This document shows, one piece after another, positions 1-8,531 of a stretch of 64,000 bases of DNA. Below the pieces are notes generated by a model, which was given only the letters and a program-made list of their open reading frames with translations, did not search any database and had not been told where the DNA came from. The translations under genes were made by a program, and so were the position numbers. Origin of the DNA: Pseudomonas frederiksbergensis (GTDB lineage: Bacteria > Pseudomonadota > Gammaproteobacteria > Pseudomonadales > Pseudomonadaceae); assembly GCF_003732665.1 (NCBI RefSeq), contig NZ_MOBP01000020.1, positions 1 through 64,000 on the forward strand, read 5' to 3'. Each line of letters begins with the position of its first letter. Within the stretch, counting starts at the first letter, position 1.

Positions 1-39
1 CTCCGGTTTAAAACGTAAAGGATGTCCCCGGTTTCTACC

Positions 40-101
40 CGAGCAAGCCCGCTCCCACAGGGGGAACGCATTCCCAATGTGGGAGCGGGCTTGCTCGCGA
101 A
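40..101. repeat. REP doublet 1 (REPIN-like)
   Basis: Two copies of the Pseudomonas REP core face each other: GAGCAAGCCCGCTCCCAC on the left and GTGGGAGCGGGCTTGCTCGC on the right, about 24 bases apart. The pair folds into one long hairpin. It lies just beyond the stop codon of the DAHP synthase gene. Confidence 0.85.
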
Positions 102-115
102 GGACGCGACGCGGT

Positions 116-1462
116 TTAGCGTCGAACCTGCTTCAATGTTTCGGCAATGAGAAACGCCAATTCCAGCGACTGATCCGCATTCATCCGTGGATCGCAATGG
201 GTGTGATACCGATCCGACAATCCGTCTTCAGTAATCGGCCGCGCCCCACCAATGCACTCGGTGACGTTCTGCCCGGTCATTTCGATGTGGATACCGCCGG
301 CATAGGTGCCTTCCGCTTCGTGGACCTGGAAGAACTGCTTCACTTCGCCGAGGATCTGCGCAAAGTCGCGGGTCTTGTAGCCACTACTGGCCTTGATCGT
401 GTTGCCGTGCATCGGGTCGGAACTCCACAGCACTTTCTTGCCTTCACGCTCCACGGCGCGAATCAGTTGCGGCAAGTGATCGCCGACCTTGTTCGCACCC
501 ATCCGCGCAATCAGGTTCAAGCGACCCGGATCGTTGTCCGGGTTGAGCACGTCGATCAGGCGAATCAAATCCTCAGGATTCATGCTCGGGCCGACTTTGA
601 CGCCGATCGGGTTGTTCACCCCGCGCAGGAACTCGACATGCGCGCCATCGAGCTGACGGGTGCGGTCGCCGATCCACAGCATGTGGGCCGAGCAGTCGTA
701 GTAGTCGTTGGTCAGGCTGTCGCGACGCACGAAGGCTTCTTCGTAATTCAGCAGCAGCGCTTCGTGGGCGGTGAAGAAACTGGTTTCGCGCAGTTGCGGC
801 GAGCTGTCCATGCCGCAGGCGCGCATAAAGGCCAAAGTTTCATCGATGCGATCGGCCAGGTGGCTGTACTTCTCGGCCAGGGCCGAGTTGGCGATGAAGT
901 CCAGGTTCCACTTATGCACTTGATGCAGGTCGGCAAAACCGCCCTGGGCGAAGGCGCGCAACAGGTTCAGGGTGGCGGTGGACTGGTGATAGGACTGCAG
1001 CAGGCGTTCCGGGTCCGGCACGCGGCTTTTTTCGTCGAAACCGATGCCGTTGACGATATCGCCACGGTAGGCGGGCAAGGTCACGCCGTCGATGGTTTCG
1101 TCGTTGGCCGAGCGGGGTTTGGCAAATTGCCCGGCCATGCGCCCGACCTTGACCACCGGGCAACCGGCAGCGAAGGTCATGACGATGGCCATTTGCAGCA
1201 GCACTTTAAAGGTGTCGCGGATTTTCGCGGCGGAGAACTCGGCGAAGCTTTCGGCGCAGTCGCCGCCCTGCAACAGAAACGCGCGGCCCTGGGTCACTTC
1301 GGCAAACTGACGGCGCAATTCCCGGGCCTCACCGGCAAACACCAGCGGCGGATAGCTGGCCAGGGTTTGCTCGACATGCGCCAGATGCGCGGCGTCGGGG
1401 TAGCGGGGTTGTTGCTGGATCGGCAAGGCACGCCAGCTGTCAGGGCTCCAGGGTTGGCTCAT
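116..1462 (-). CDS. Class II 3-deoxy-7-phosphoheptulonate (DAHP) synthase
   Basis: The 448-aa product is a plant-type (class II) DAHP synthase. It condenses phosphoenolpyruvate with erythrose 4-phosphate, the first step of the shikimate pathway to aromatic amino acids. Family hallmarks are visible: the N-terminal SWRALPIQQQPRYPD block, GGDCAESF near residue 85, GRMAGQFAKPRS near residue 125, WSSDPMHGN and GGIHIEMTG. The length fits the family. I start at the ATG at 1462; a GTG directly before it would add one residue, and AGAG lies about seven bases upstream of the ATG. The gene is monocistronic here, divergent from the methyltransferase-like gene. PhzC of phenazine clusters is a relative, but no phenazine genes are nearby, so a housekeeping role is inferred. 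Confidence 0.93.
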   Translation of the reverse strand: MSQPWSPDSWRALPIQQQPRYPDAAHLAHVEQTLASYPPLVFAGEARELRRQFAEVTQGRAFLLQGGDCAESFAEFSAAKIRDTFKVLLQMAIVMTFAAGCPVVKVGRMAGQFAKPRSANDETIDGVTLPAYRGDIVNGIGFDEKSRVPDPERLLQSYHQSTATLNLLRAFAQGGFADLHQVHKWNLDFIANSALAEKYSHLADRIDETLAFMRACGMDSSPQLRETSFFTAHEALLLNYEEAFVRRDSLTNDYYDCSAHMLWIGDRTRQLDGAHVEFLRGVNNPIGVKVGPSMNPEDLIRLIDVLNPDNDPGRLNLIARMGANKVGDHLPQLIRAVEREGKKVLWSSDPMHGNTIKASSGYKTRDFAQILGEVKQFFQVHEAEGTYAGGIHIEMTGQNVTECIGGARPITEDGLSDRYHTHCDPRMNADQSLELAFLIAETLKQVRR

Positions 1463-1621
1463 CACGGTCTCTAGTGTTTACGCACGGGCGCTCATGTTAT
1501 CAGCAATTAGTGCGTGACCTGTTCCCGTCGCTTCGCGGACAATCGCGCCTTTGCCGCTTTATGTTGCGGCGTGTCGCGTTGCTGGTTGCCCAAGAAGGCC
1601 CGGCAACAATCAGGAGACGAA

Positions 1622-2377
1622 ATGACTGAGGAGCGCGTCGAGCATCTGCTCGCCGAGGTACAGGATGAATTCGGCGTGATTCGCGTGCTGGAAGTGGCCG
1701 ATTACCGTTTTCTCGAATTCGGCGATGCCATCGAGCAAAGCTGCGTGTTCACTGCCGACCCGAGCTGGCTGGAGTACGACTACACCCGGGCCATGCTGAT
1801 CGGCGCGTTGTGCCATGAACAGCCGGACAGCGCGCTGTTCCTAGGCCTCGGCGCCGGTACGCTGACCCAGGCCTGCCTCAAATTCCTGCCGTTGGAAGAC
1901 GTCGAAGCCATCGAGCTGCGTCCCGACGTTCCGCGCCTGGCCATCGAATACCTGGGGCTGGATGACGATCCCCGGCTGTATATCCGCGTCGGCGATGCCC
2001 TGGAATTGCTGGAAACGACTGAACCGGCGGACCTGATTTTCGTCGACCTCTATACCGATGTCGGGCCGGGTGTCGGGCATCTGGCGTGGGGGTTTCTGGA
2101 AAACTGTCAGAAGCGCTTGAATCCGGGAGGCTGGCTGGTGATTAACCAGTGGGCCACCGATGATGGCAAACCGTTGGGGGCGGCGCTGTTTCGCGGGCTC
2201 TATCACCGGCATTACTGGGAACTGCCGGTGAAGGAGGGCAACGTGATCATGATCGTGCCGTCGGAGCTGGATCAGGAGCTGGACATGGACGGCTTGATCG
2301 CCCGGGCCGAAGGGCTGGCGCCGCGGTTGGGGTATTCGTTGTTGTCGTTGATCAAGGCGATTCGGCCGGCGACTTGA
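1622..2377 (+). CDS. Spermidine synthase-like protein (SAM-fold)
   Basis: The 251-aa protein has the Rossmann fold of spermine/spermidine synthases. FLGLGAGTLTQACLKFLP is the SAM-type glycine loop, followed by the acidic VEAIELRPDV strand and DLIFVDLYTD near residue 140. Many Pseudomonas genomes carry such a stand-alone relative of SpeE, and its true substrate is unknown. An open frame extends to 1514, but the ATG at 1622 is preceded by CAGGAGACGAA, a good ribosome binding site, so I use it. No partner SpeD lies nearby, which argues against assuming polyamine synthesis. Confidence 0.8.
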   Translation: MTEERVEHLLAEVQDEFGVIRVLEVADYRFLEFGDAIEQSCVFTADPSWLEYDYTRAMLIGALCHEQPDSALFLGLGAGTLTQACLKFLPLEDVEAIELRPDVPRLAIEYLGLDDDPRLYIRVGDALELLETTEPADLIFVDLYTDVGPGVGHLAWGFLENCQKRLNPGGWLVINQWATDDGKPLGAALFRGLYHRHYWELPVKEGNVIMIVPSELDQELDMDGLIARAEGLAPRLGYSLLSLIKAIRPAT

Positions 2378-2400
2378 TGCGGTGTCTGTGATGGCCCCTT

Positions 2401-2490
2401 CGCGAGCAAGCCCGCTCCCACATTGGACCTGTGGCAATCACAATATTGTGATTCAACCCGTTCAACCTGTGGGAGCGGGCTTGCTCGCGA
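2401..2490. repeat. REP doublet 2
   Basis: Inverted REP cores (CGCGAGCAAGCCCGCTCCCAC and GTGGGAGCGGGCTTGCTCGCG) flank a central segment that itself contains the inverted repeat CACAATATTGTG. It sits between two convergent genes. Confidence 0.88.
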
Positions 2491-2516
2491 AGAGGCCCTG
2501 TCTGCCAATACATCCC

Positions 2517-3308
2517 TTAAAGCCCTTTGAATACACCGGGTCGTTTCTCGATCATCGACCGCACACCTTCCTTGGCATCCTCGCTGTTTAGCAATTTCTT
2601 CACCATCGCCGGCAACCCCTGCGCCGCCGCGGTTTCTCCTTCATAGCGTGCCTGCCTGGCCGACATCAATGTAGCCTGCACCCCCAGCGGTGCCTGCCGG
2701 GCAATGCGTTCCGCCAGTTCAATCGCCCGGGGCAGCAAATCTTCACTGGCCATGACTTCCTGCACCAATCCCAGGTGCAACGCGTCATGGGCATCGAATT
2801 CATCGCCGGTCAGCAGCCAGCGCATGGCGTTGCCCCAGCCGGCCACTTGATGCAGGCGCAGGGTGGCGCCGCCGAACGGGAAGATTCCGCGCTGCACCTC
2901 CATCTGGGCAAATCGGGTGTTGCTGGCGCACAGGTTGATGTCTGCGGCGAGCATCAGCTCGATGCCAATGGTCAGGCAATAACCTTGCGCGGCGACGATC
3001 ACTGGTTTGCTGACCCTTGGCCCGGCGAACACGCCCCACGGATCACAGCCGCCGGGCGGTGCTTGCCAGCCTTCGGCGAGGGCAGCGCTGGCGTTGACCA
3101 GGTCGAGGCCGGCGGTGAAATGCTCGCCATGGCCAAACACCACCGCCACCCGCGCCTCGCTGTCGGCTTCGAATTCGCCGTAGGCCAGGCTCAGCTCATT
3201 GAGCAGATCGAGGTCAAAGGCGTTGCGTTTGGCGACCCGGTCCAGGCCGAGTAGCAACACATGACCACGCCGCTCACGGCTGACACGACTGGAAACGGTC
3301 TGATTCAT
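2517..3308 (-). CDS. Enoyl-CoA hydratase/isomerase (crotonase) family protein
   Basis: This is a 263-aa crotonase-superfamily protein. FGHGEHFTAGLDL matches the first oxyanion-hole region and YCLTIGIELMLAADINLCA the second. LHLGLVQEVM and the C-terminal VKKLLNSEDAKEGVRSMIEKRPGVFKGL are typical of the family. The family acts on acyl-CoA thioesters; substrate and reaction (hydration or isomerization) cannot be told from sequence. I start at ATG 3308 because GAGGAA lies eight bases upstream; an ATG six bases earlier is too close to that site. There is no fatty-acid operon around it. Confidence 0.85.
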   Translation of the reverse strand: MNQTVSSRVSRERRGHVLLLGLDRVAKRNAFDLDLLNELSLAYGEFEADSEARVAVVFGHGEHFTAGLDLVNASAALAEGWQAPPGGCDPWGVFAGPRVSKPVIVAAQGYCLTIGIELMLAADINLCASNTRFAQMEVQRGIFPFGGATLRLHQVAGWGNAMRWLLTGDEFDAHDALHLGLVQEVMASEDLLPRAIELAERIARQAPLGVQATLMSARQARYEGETAAAQGLPAMVKKLLNSEDAKEGVRSMIEKRPGVFKGL

Positions 3309-3503
3309 GGGCATTTCCTCGGGCGGGAAGAGGGTGCCAGACCGAAGGTCCGCGTCACCAGGGTGAACCGTTTTAGCGCCATCGCCAGCAGGGCCGGGCC
3401 TTTGAAAAATAGACCGTTGCACGATTATCCGCAAAGCCTGTGACACAACGGTATATACGTCAGTTTTCCGACAAATAATGCTCCCTTTTTGGGCGAATTC
3501 CGG

Positions 3504-3509
3504 TATAGT
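3504..3509 (+). promoter_or_regulatory. Possible -10 element of the RNA helicase gene
   Basis: TATAGT lies about 220 bases before the helicase start codon, in an AT-rich stretch between the divergent crotonase and helicase genes. I do not see a convincing -35 hexamer 16-18 bases upstream, so this is tentative. If it is used, the helicase mRNA has a leader of about 215 nt. Confidence 0.35.
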
Positions 3510-3514
3510 GCGCG

Positions 3515-3728
3515 CCGGCCTTTAACCGGGCCGCGTTTAGGTAGCGCAATTCCCCGAAGTCAGCTTCGGCTGCACGTCCGCACAGCGGACTCTTCCTTGA
3601 CGAATCTTTTTCATTCATTCGTTTTCGCAAATCCCCGCCGACAAAGCAGCCAGGGCGACTCTTGAGTCTTACACGGCATGCGCAGCTTTGGAGCATGGGT
3701 CTTTGCGGATGCACTTAGAGGCAGACCC
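3515..3728 (+). promoter_or_regulatory. Structured 5' leader of the RNA helicase gene
   Basis: The 200-nt stretch before the helicase start holds no gene but carries two adjacent perfect hairpins: CCGAAG-TCAG-CTTCGG at 3554-3569 and GTCCGC-ACA-GCGGAC at 3576-3590. A possible GGCCGG/CCGGGCC stem lies further upstream. Cold-shock DEAD-box helicase genes of gamma-proteobacteria often have long regulatory leaders, so post-transcriptional control is plausible. This is inference from structure and position only. Confidence 0.4.
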
Positions 3729-5402
3729 ATGACCCAGGAAACCGGCGGCTTCGCCGCTTTTAATCTTAATCCGAATATTCTTGCAGCCGTCATCGCGACC
3801 GGCTACGAAGAACCTTCGGCTATTCAGCAGCAATCGATCCCGATCATCATGGCCGGCCACGACATGATTGGCCAGGCGCAAACCGGTACGGGTAAAACCG
3901 CCGCGTTCGCTCTGCCAATCCTGCATCGCATCGATCCTGCTAAGCGCGAGCCGCAAGCCCTGATCCTGGCGCCAACCCGTGAGTTGGCGCTGCAAGTAGC
4001 AACCGCTTTCGAAACCTACGCCAAGCAAATGCCGGGCGTTACCGTTGTGGCCGTTTACGGCGGCGCCCCGATGGGCCCACAACTGAAAGCAATCCGTAAT
4101 GGCGCACAGATTGTTGTCGCCACTCCGGGCCGTCTGTGCGACCACCTGCGTCGTGACGAAAAAGTCCTGTCGACCGTGAACCACCTGGTTCTGGACGAAG
4201 CGGACGAAATGCTCAAACTGGGTTTCATGGACGACCTCGAAGTTATCTTCAAGGCCTTGCCTCCGACCCGTCAGACCGTATTGTTCTCGGCGACCCTGCC
4301 GCAGTCGATCCGCGCTATCGCCGAGCGTCACCTGCGTGATCCGCAGCACGTGAAGATCCAGACCAAGACTCAGACCGTTACCGCGATCGAACAGGCTCAC
4401 CTGTTGGTTCACGCTGACCAGAAGACCTCGGCTGTATTGAGCTTGCTGGAAGTCGAAGACTTCGACGCCCTGATCATGTTCGTGCGCACCAAGCAAGCGA
4501 CCCTGGACCTGGCCAGTGCCCTGGAAGCCAAAGGCTACAAAGCCGCTGCGCTGAACGGTGACATTGCTCAGAACCAACGTGAGCGCGTGATCGAATCCCT
4601 CAAGGATGGCCGTCTGGACATCGTTGTGGCGACCGACGTTGCCGCCCGTGGCCTGGACGTTCCGCGCATCACTCACGTGTTCAACGTTGACATGCCGTAC
4701 GACCCGGAATCCTACGTTCACCGTATCGGCCGTACTGGCCGTGCCGGTCGCGAAGGTCGTGCACTGTTGCTGGTGACTCCACGTGAGCGCCGCATGCTGC
4801 AAGTGATCGAGCGTGTAACCGGTCAAAAGGTTGCCGAAGTTCGCCTGCCGGACGCCCAAGCTGTTCTTGATGCCCGCATCAAGAAACTGACCAACAGCCT
4901 GTCGCCACTGGTTGCTGATGCCGAATCGACTCACGGTGATCTGCTCGATCGCCTGACCGCTGACATCGGTTGCACCCCGCGTGCCCTGGCCGCTGCGCTG
5001 CTGCGCAAGGCCACTAACGCTCAGGCGCTGACCCTGGCTGCGATCGAGAAAGAACGTCCATTGGTGCCGAACAACGCACCGCGTGGCGATCGTCCAGAGC
5101 GTACCGGTGATCGTCCGGACCGTGGTGATCGTGAGCGTCGTGCTCCGGTTCCATTGGCCGAAGGCCGTGCTCGCTGCCGTACCGCGCTGGGTGCGCGTGA
5201 TGGCATCGCTGCCAAGAACCTGCTGGGCGCCATCCTCAACGAAGGTGGCCTGGCTCGCGAAGCAATCGGTCGCATCCAGGTGCGTGACAGCTTCAGCCTC
5301 GTCGAGCTGCCGGAAGATGGTCTGGAAAAACTCCTGACCAAACTGAAGGACACTCGCGTTGCTGGCAAGCAGTTGAAGCTGCGTCGCTACCGCGAAGATT
5401 AA
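3729..5402 (+). CDS. deaD: DEAD-box ATP-dependent RNA helicase (DeaD/CsdA type)
   Basis: The 557-aa protein has the full helicase core: Q motif near residues 20-28, Walker A AQTGTGKT near 50, PTRELA, DEAD at 156-159, SATLP, and the second lobe with ATDVAARGLD and HRIGRTGRAGR. A basic linker rich in RGDRPERTGDRPDRGDRERR follows. The C-terminal 75 residues (RTALGARDGIAAKNLLGAI...KQLKLRRYRED) form a DbpA/CsdA RNA-binding domain. DeaD-type helicases help 50S ribosome assembly and mRNA unwinding, especially in the cold. The start is ATG 3729, with AGAGG seven bases upstream. A strong terminator follows at 5432-5463. Confidence 0.9.
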   Translation: MTQETGGFAAFNLNPNILAAVIATGYEEPSAIQQQSIPIIMAGHDMIGQAQTGTGKTAAFALPILHRIDPAKREPQALILAPTRELALQVATAFETYAKQMPGVTVVAVYGGAPMGPQLKAIRNGAQIVVATPGRLCDHLRRDEKVLSTVNHLVLDEADEMLKLGFMDDLEVIFKALPPTRQTVLFSATLPQSIRAIAERHLRDPQHVKIQTKTQTVTAIEQAHLLVHADQKTSAVLSLLEVEDFDALIMFVRTKQATLDLASALEAKGYKAAALNGDIAQNQRERVIESLKDGRLDIVVATDVAARGLDVPRITHVFNVDMPYDPESYVHRIGRTGRAGREGRALLLVTPRERRMLQVIERVTGQKVAEVRLPDAQAVLDARIKKLTNSLSPLVADAESTHGDLLDRLTADIGCTPRALAAALLRKATNAQALTLAAIEKERPLVPNNAPRGDRPERTGDRPDRGDRERRAPVPLAEGRARCRTALGARDGIAAKNLLGAILNEGGLAREAIGRIQVRDSFSLVELPEDGLEKLLTKLKDTRVAGKQLKLRRYRED

Positions 5403-5431
5403 TCCGCTCCCGGGCTGATTGATCGAACATA

Positions 5432-5463
5432 AAAAATCCCCGACTGGTTCGGGGATTTTTTTT
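5432..5463 (+). terminator. Rho-independent terminator after deaD
   Basis: The stem AATCCCCGA/TCGGGGATT has a five-base loop, preceded by an A-run and followed by eight T residues. It lies 30 bases after the deaD stop codon. The A-run also makes it able to act on the reverse strand. Confidence 0.9.
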
Positions 5464-5505
5464 GCCTGCTGTTTGGGCCTGGTCTGAAGACCGCGTCGCC
5501 TTCAT

Positions 5506-5570
5506 TCGCGAGCAAGCCCGCTCCCACAGGGGAACGCATTCCAATGTGGGAGCGGGCTTGCTCGCGAAGG
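5506..5570. repeat. REP doublet 3
   Basis: Inverted REP cores CGCGAGCAAGCCCGCTCCCAC and GTGGGAGCGGGCTTGCTCGCG enclose GGGGAACGCATTCCAAT. The central segment is almost the same as in doublet 1, so these two belong to one recent subfamily. Confidence 0.88.
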
Positions 5571-5589
5571 GCGCGACTCGGTCTATCTG

Positions 5590-6357
5590 TCAGCCGAAAC
5601 GGTAAATATCCATGCCCAGCGCCCCCATGGTGAATCCCTGGTGCGCAATCCCGAACTCACCCCCAGCCCCGCGAGCAAAGAACAACGGCAGCAAATGCTC
5701 ATCGCTCGGATGGTTGCGCACTGCGTTCGGTGCCTGCTGGCGATAATCATGCAGTGCGGCTTCATCGTTGGCCGCAAGTTTTTCAATCATCCAGTCGCGG
5801 AACGCCTTGGCCCATGGTTCGACGCTCTCCGGGCCGGCATGCCAGTCAAGTTCGCGCAGGTTGTGGGTAATGCTGCCGGAGCCGATCAGCAACACGCCAT
5901 GCTCGCGCAGGCTGGCCAGGGCATGGCCGACACGGGTTTGCAGGGCCGGGCCGCCACGGGTTGGCAGTGAGACTTGCACCACTGGAATATCCGCCTGTGG
6001 GTACATTAATGACAACGGCACCCAAACCCCGTGGTCGAACGGACGCTTTGCATCGATGCGCGCCGGCAGTTCACTGGCTTTCAACAACTCGACAACCTCT
6101 GCCGCCAGTTGCGGATCGCCCGGCGCCGGGTACTGCACTTCGAACAGCGCCTTCGGGAAGCCGCCGAAGTCATGCCAGGTTTCAGGCTGCGGGTTACCGC
6201 TGACCAGCAGCTCATTGCTTTCCCAGTGCGCAGATACAATCACGATGGCTTTGGGCTTCGGCATTTCGGCGGCCAGGCGCGCCAGGGCGGGACCGCTGGC
6301 ACCCGGTTCCAGTGCCAACATCGGCGAACCATGGGATATGTACAGGCTGGGGAACAT
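5590..6357 (-). CDS. LigB-type extradiol ring-cleavage dioxygenase (DODA family, YgiD-like)
   Basis: This 255-aa protein belongs to the class III extradiol dioxygenase family that includes plant and bacterial 4,5-DOPA dioxygenase. Conserved elements are FPSLYISHGSPM at the N-terminus, VIVSAHWES near residue 43, FDHGVWVPL near residue 107, GSGSITHNL near residue 160 and NHPSDEHLLPLF near residue 217; the histidines in these are the usual metal ligands. The natural substrate is unknown; bacterial members act on DOPA or catechols in vitro. A GGAGCTC site precedes the ATG. It is divergent from tpm, with about 100 bp of AT-rich spacer for both promoters. Confidence 0.85.
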   Translation of the reverse strand: MFPSLYISHGSPMLALEPGASGPALARLAAEMPKPKAIVIVSAHWESNELLVSGNPQPETWHDFGGFPKALFEVQYPAPGDPQLAAEVVELLKASELPARIDAKRPFDHGVWVPLSLMYPQADIPVVQVSLPTRGGPALQTRVGHALASLREHGVLLIGSGSITHNLRELDWHAGPESVEPWAKAFRDWMIEKLAANDEAALHDYRQQAPNAVRNHPSDEHLLPLFFARGAGGEFGIAHQGFTMGALGMDIYRFG

Positions 6358-6460
6358 GAAAGAGCTCCTGAGGGGTAAGATGGCGTCATCTTCAGTCAGA
6401 TCATTGATCTAAATCTAATATAAGTTTTAGGGTCTTTTGATCGAATTTTCGGGATTAATT

Positions 6461-7114
6461 ATGCAGCCGGAGTTTTGGCACAAGCGGTGGACGTCGAATC
6501 AGATCGGCTTTCACCTGCCGGAAGTGAATCCATATCTGCAACGGTACTGGCCGCAACTGGGCCTGGAAGAGGGGGCGCGTGTACTGGTGCCGCTCTGTGG
6601 GAAAAGCCTGGACCTGCTGTGGCTGGCCAAATGCGGCCACGAGGTATTGGGCGTCGAGCTGTCGGAAAAAGCCGTGGAGGACTTTTTCCACGAGCACCAG
6701 TTTGACCCGGACGTCAGCGATCAAGGGCCTTTCACCGTCTATCGGGCCGGTTCAATCGAGATCTGGTGCGGTGATTTCTTCGCCCTGACCGCCGGCGACG
6801 TCGCCGATTGCAGCGCGCTGTACGACCGCGCGGCATTGATCGCCTTGCCACCTAAGATGCGCGAGCAATACGCCGAGCATCTGAAGCGGATCTTGCCAAA
6901 GGATTCTCTGGGTGTGTTGATTACCCTGGATTACGACCAGGCGCAGATGGAAGGGCCACCGTTTGCCGTGTTGGATGACGAAGTGCAGCGGCTTTTCGGA
7001 GCTACCTGGGAATTGAAAATTCTGGAAGACCAGGATGTTCTGGGTGAGAGCTGGAAGTTTGTCGAGAGCGGCGTGACACGGCTTGAAGAGCGGGTGTATC
7101 GGGTTTTCAGCTGA
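6461..7114 (+). CDS. tpm: Thiopurine S-methyltransferase
   Basis: The 217-aa protein matches bacterial TPMT over its whole length. FWHKRWTSNQIGFHLPEVNPYLQRYWP is the family N-terminus, LVPLCGKSLDLLWLAKCGHEVLGVELSE is the SAM-binding region, and YDRAALIALPPKMREQYAEHL follows. It transfers methyl groups from SAM to thiopurines; in Pseudomonas the family is linked to selenium and tellurium methylation and resistance. I start at ATG 6461, which gives the standard family N-terminus; the open frame begins eight codons earlier. Confidence 0.92.
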   Translation: MQPEFWHKRWTSNQIGFHLPEVNPYLQRYWPQLGLEEGARVLVPLCGKSLDLLWLAKCGHEVLGVELSEKAVEDFFHEHQFDPDVSDQGPFTVYRAGSIEIWCGDFFALTAGDVADCSALYDRAALIALPPKMREQYAEHLKRILPKDSLGVLITLDYDQAQMEGPPFAVLDDEVQRLFGATWELKILEDQDVLGESWKFVESGVTRLEERVYRVFS

Positions 7115-7140
7115 TAGATCTGCGGTGGTTGTGCCGGCCT

Positions 7141-7235
7141 CTTCGCGAGCAAGCCCGCTCCCACATTGGATCTGTGTCGATCACAAAATTGTGAATCAAC
7201 TCGATCACCTGTGGGAGCGGGCTTGCTCGCGAAGA
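7141..7235. repeat. REP doublet 4
   Basis: Inverted REP cores surround a central segment with the inverted repeat CACAAAATTGTG, closely similar to doublet 2. It lies in the spacer downstream of tpm and htpX, which converge. Confidence 0.88.
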
Positions 7236-7266
7236 GGCCCTGAAGAACACAGCATCAATCAGAAGA

Positions 7267-7301
7267 CAAAAAAAAGGCCCGCATTCTCTGCGGGCCTTTT
7301 C
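7267..7301. terminator. Bidirectional terminator between tpm and htpX
   Basis: GGCCCGCA and TGCGGGCC form an 8-bp stem with a five-base loop, with a run of A on the left and TTTT on the right. It can stop htpX transcripts from the right and tpm transcripts from the left. Confidence 0.85.
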
Positions 7302-7327
7302 ATTTGGTGCGGTTAATACGAAGCCAA

Positions 7328-8215
7328 TCAGCCCCGACGACGCAACGCGTCAATACGTTCTTCCAGCGGCGGGTGGCTCATGAACATGCGGGCGAACCCC
7401 TGTTTGATGCCACCGTTGATGCCAAAGGCGTTCAACGTGTCCGGCATGTGCACCGGCAGCCCCTGTTCAGCCCGCAGGCGTTGCAGGGCGCCGATCATCG
7501 CGCCCGTACCGGCCAGGCGGGCACCGGCTTCGTCAGCGCGGAACTCGCGTTTACGCGAGAACCACATCACGATCGAGCTGGCGAGAATGCCCAGTACCAG
7601 TTCGGCGAAGATGGTCGCCACGTAGTAGGCGATGCCCTGGCCTTCTTCGTTCTTGAAGATCACCTTGTCGACAAAGTTGCCGATGATCCGTGCGAAGAAC
7701 ATGACAAAGGTGTTCACCACGCCCTGGATCAGCGCCAGCGTAACCATGTCGCCATTGGCCACGTGGCCGATCTCGTGGGCCAGCACGGCTTTGACTTCAT
7801 CCGGCGAGAACCGCTCGAGCAAACCCTGGCTGACCGCGACCAGTGCGTCGTTCTTGTTCCAGCCCGTCGCAAAGGCATTGGCCTCGTAGGCCGGGAAAAT
7901 CCCGACTTCGGGCATCTTGATCCCGGCTTCCCGGGACAGTTGCTCGACGGTTTGCAGCAGCCATTGCTCGTGACGGGTGCGCGGCTGGCTGATGATTTGG
8001 GTGCTGGTGCTCATCTTCGCCATCCACTTGGAGATGAACAGCGAGAACAGCGAGCCGGCGAAACCAAAGACCGCACAGAAAATCAGCAGCTGATTGAGGT
8101 TGAGATCAACCCCGTTGGCCGCCATGAACCCGTTGAAGCCGAAAAGGCTCAGGGTGATGCTGGCAATCAGCACGACCGCCAGGTTAGTGGCCAAAAACAG
8201 CAGGATGCGCATCAT
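7328..8215 (-). CDS. htpX: Membrane zinc metalloprotease HtpX
   Basis: The 295-aa protein is full-length HtpX, an inner-membrane M48 protease that degrades misfolded membrane proteins together with FtsH. Two hydrophobic segments open the protein (residues 3-30 and about 40-60). The zinc motif HEIGH spans residues 147-151, and a further pair of membrane segments lies near residues 160-215. The third ligand region is SRKREFRADEAGARLAG. GAGGAG lies about 12 bases before the ATG at 8215. The neighbouring terminator marks a single-gene unit. Confidence 0.95.
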   Translation of the reverse strand: MMRILLFLATNLAVVLIASITLSLFGFNGFMAANGVDLNLNQLLIFCAVFGFAGSLFSLFISKWMAKMSTSTQIISQPRTRHEQWLLQTVEQLSREAGIKMPEVGIFPAYEANAFATGWNKNDALVAVSQGLLERFSPDEVKAVLAHEIGHVANGDMVTLALIQGVVNTFVMFFARIIGNFVDKVIFKNEEGQGIAYYVATIFAELVLGILASSIVMWFSRKREFRADEAGARLAGTGAMIGALQRLRAEQGLPVHMPDTLNAFGINGGIKQGFARMFMSHPPLEERIDALRRRG

Positions 8216-8531
8216 GGTTGTAGAAATCTCCTCATGCTAAAGATGTAGCGTACTGCGGGGTATATAAGGTGCTGCACCGTGCTATTCAACCGGGTGACTA
8301 TTTCAAACTGTGTCCTACGGCAACAGTTTAGCTGCGTGCAGGGCATTTCCTACGGTGAGGCAGGAAGGGTTTGTCAGTCGAAGGCCTGCGCAGCCCCCGT
8401 CTTTATTAGGCGCGAGCTCAAAACCGCGCATCAGGCGGCGATGGCGGCAAGGGCAATGGGCAAGGTGCAGAGATGTGTTGCTGAATCAATCAGCGTGCGA
8501 CCCGGATTGGCGTCGCACGCTGACCCCAGGC
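8216..8531. other. Intergenic spacer htpX-alaA
   Basis: This 316-bp gap holds the htpX promoter region at its left end and the alaA hairpin at its right end. Short open frames in it have no ribosome binding site and no recognisable product. I see no other feature. Confidence 0.6.
8491..8522 (-). terminator. Perfect hairpin after the aminotransferase gene
   Basis: CAGCGTGCGAC and GTCGCACGCTG form a perfect 11-bp stem with a 10-base loop, ending ten bases after the stop of the leftward aminotransferase gene. The sequence after the stem on that strand is only moderately T-rich, so it is a terminator or a 3'-end protecting stem. Confidence 0.6.

Noticed and set aside
77..1474. 465-codon forward frame opposite the DAHP synthase gene
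   Set aside because: The reverse frame is a full-length conserved enzyme; the forward translation has no family features and begins inside a REP element.
3669..4934. 421-codon reverse frame opposite deaD
   Set aside because: All helicase motifs lie in the forward frame; this is a shadow.
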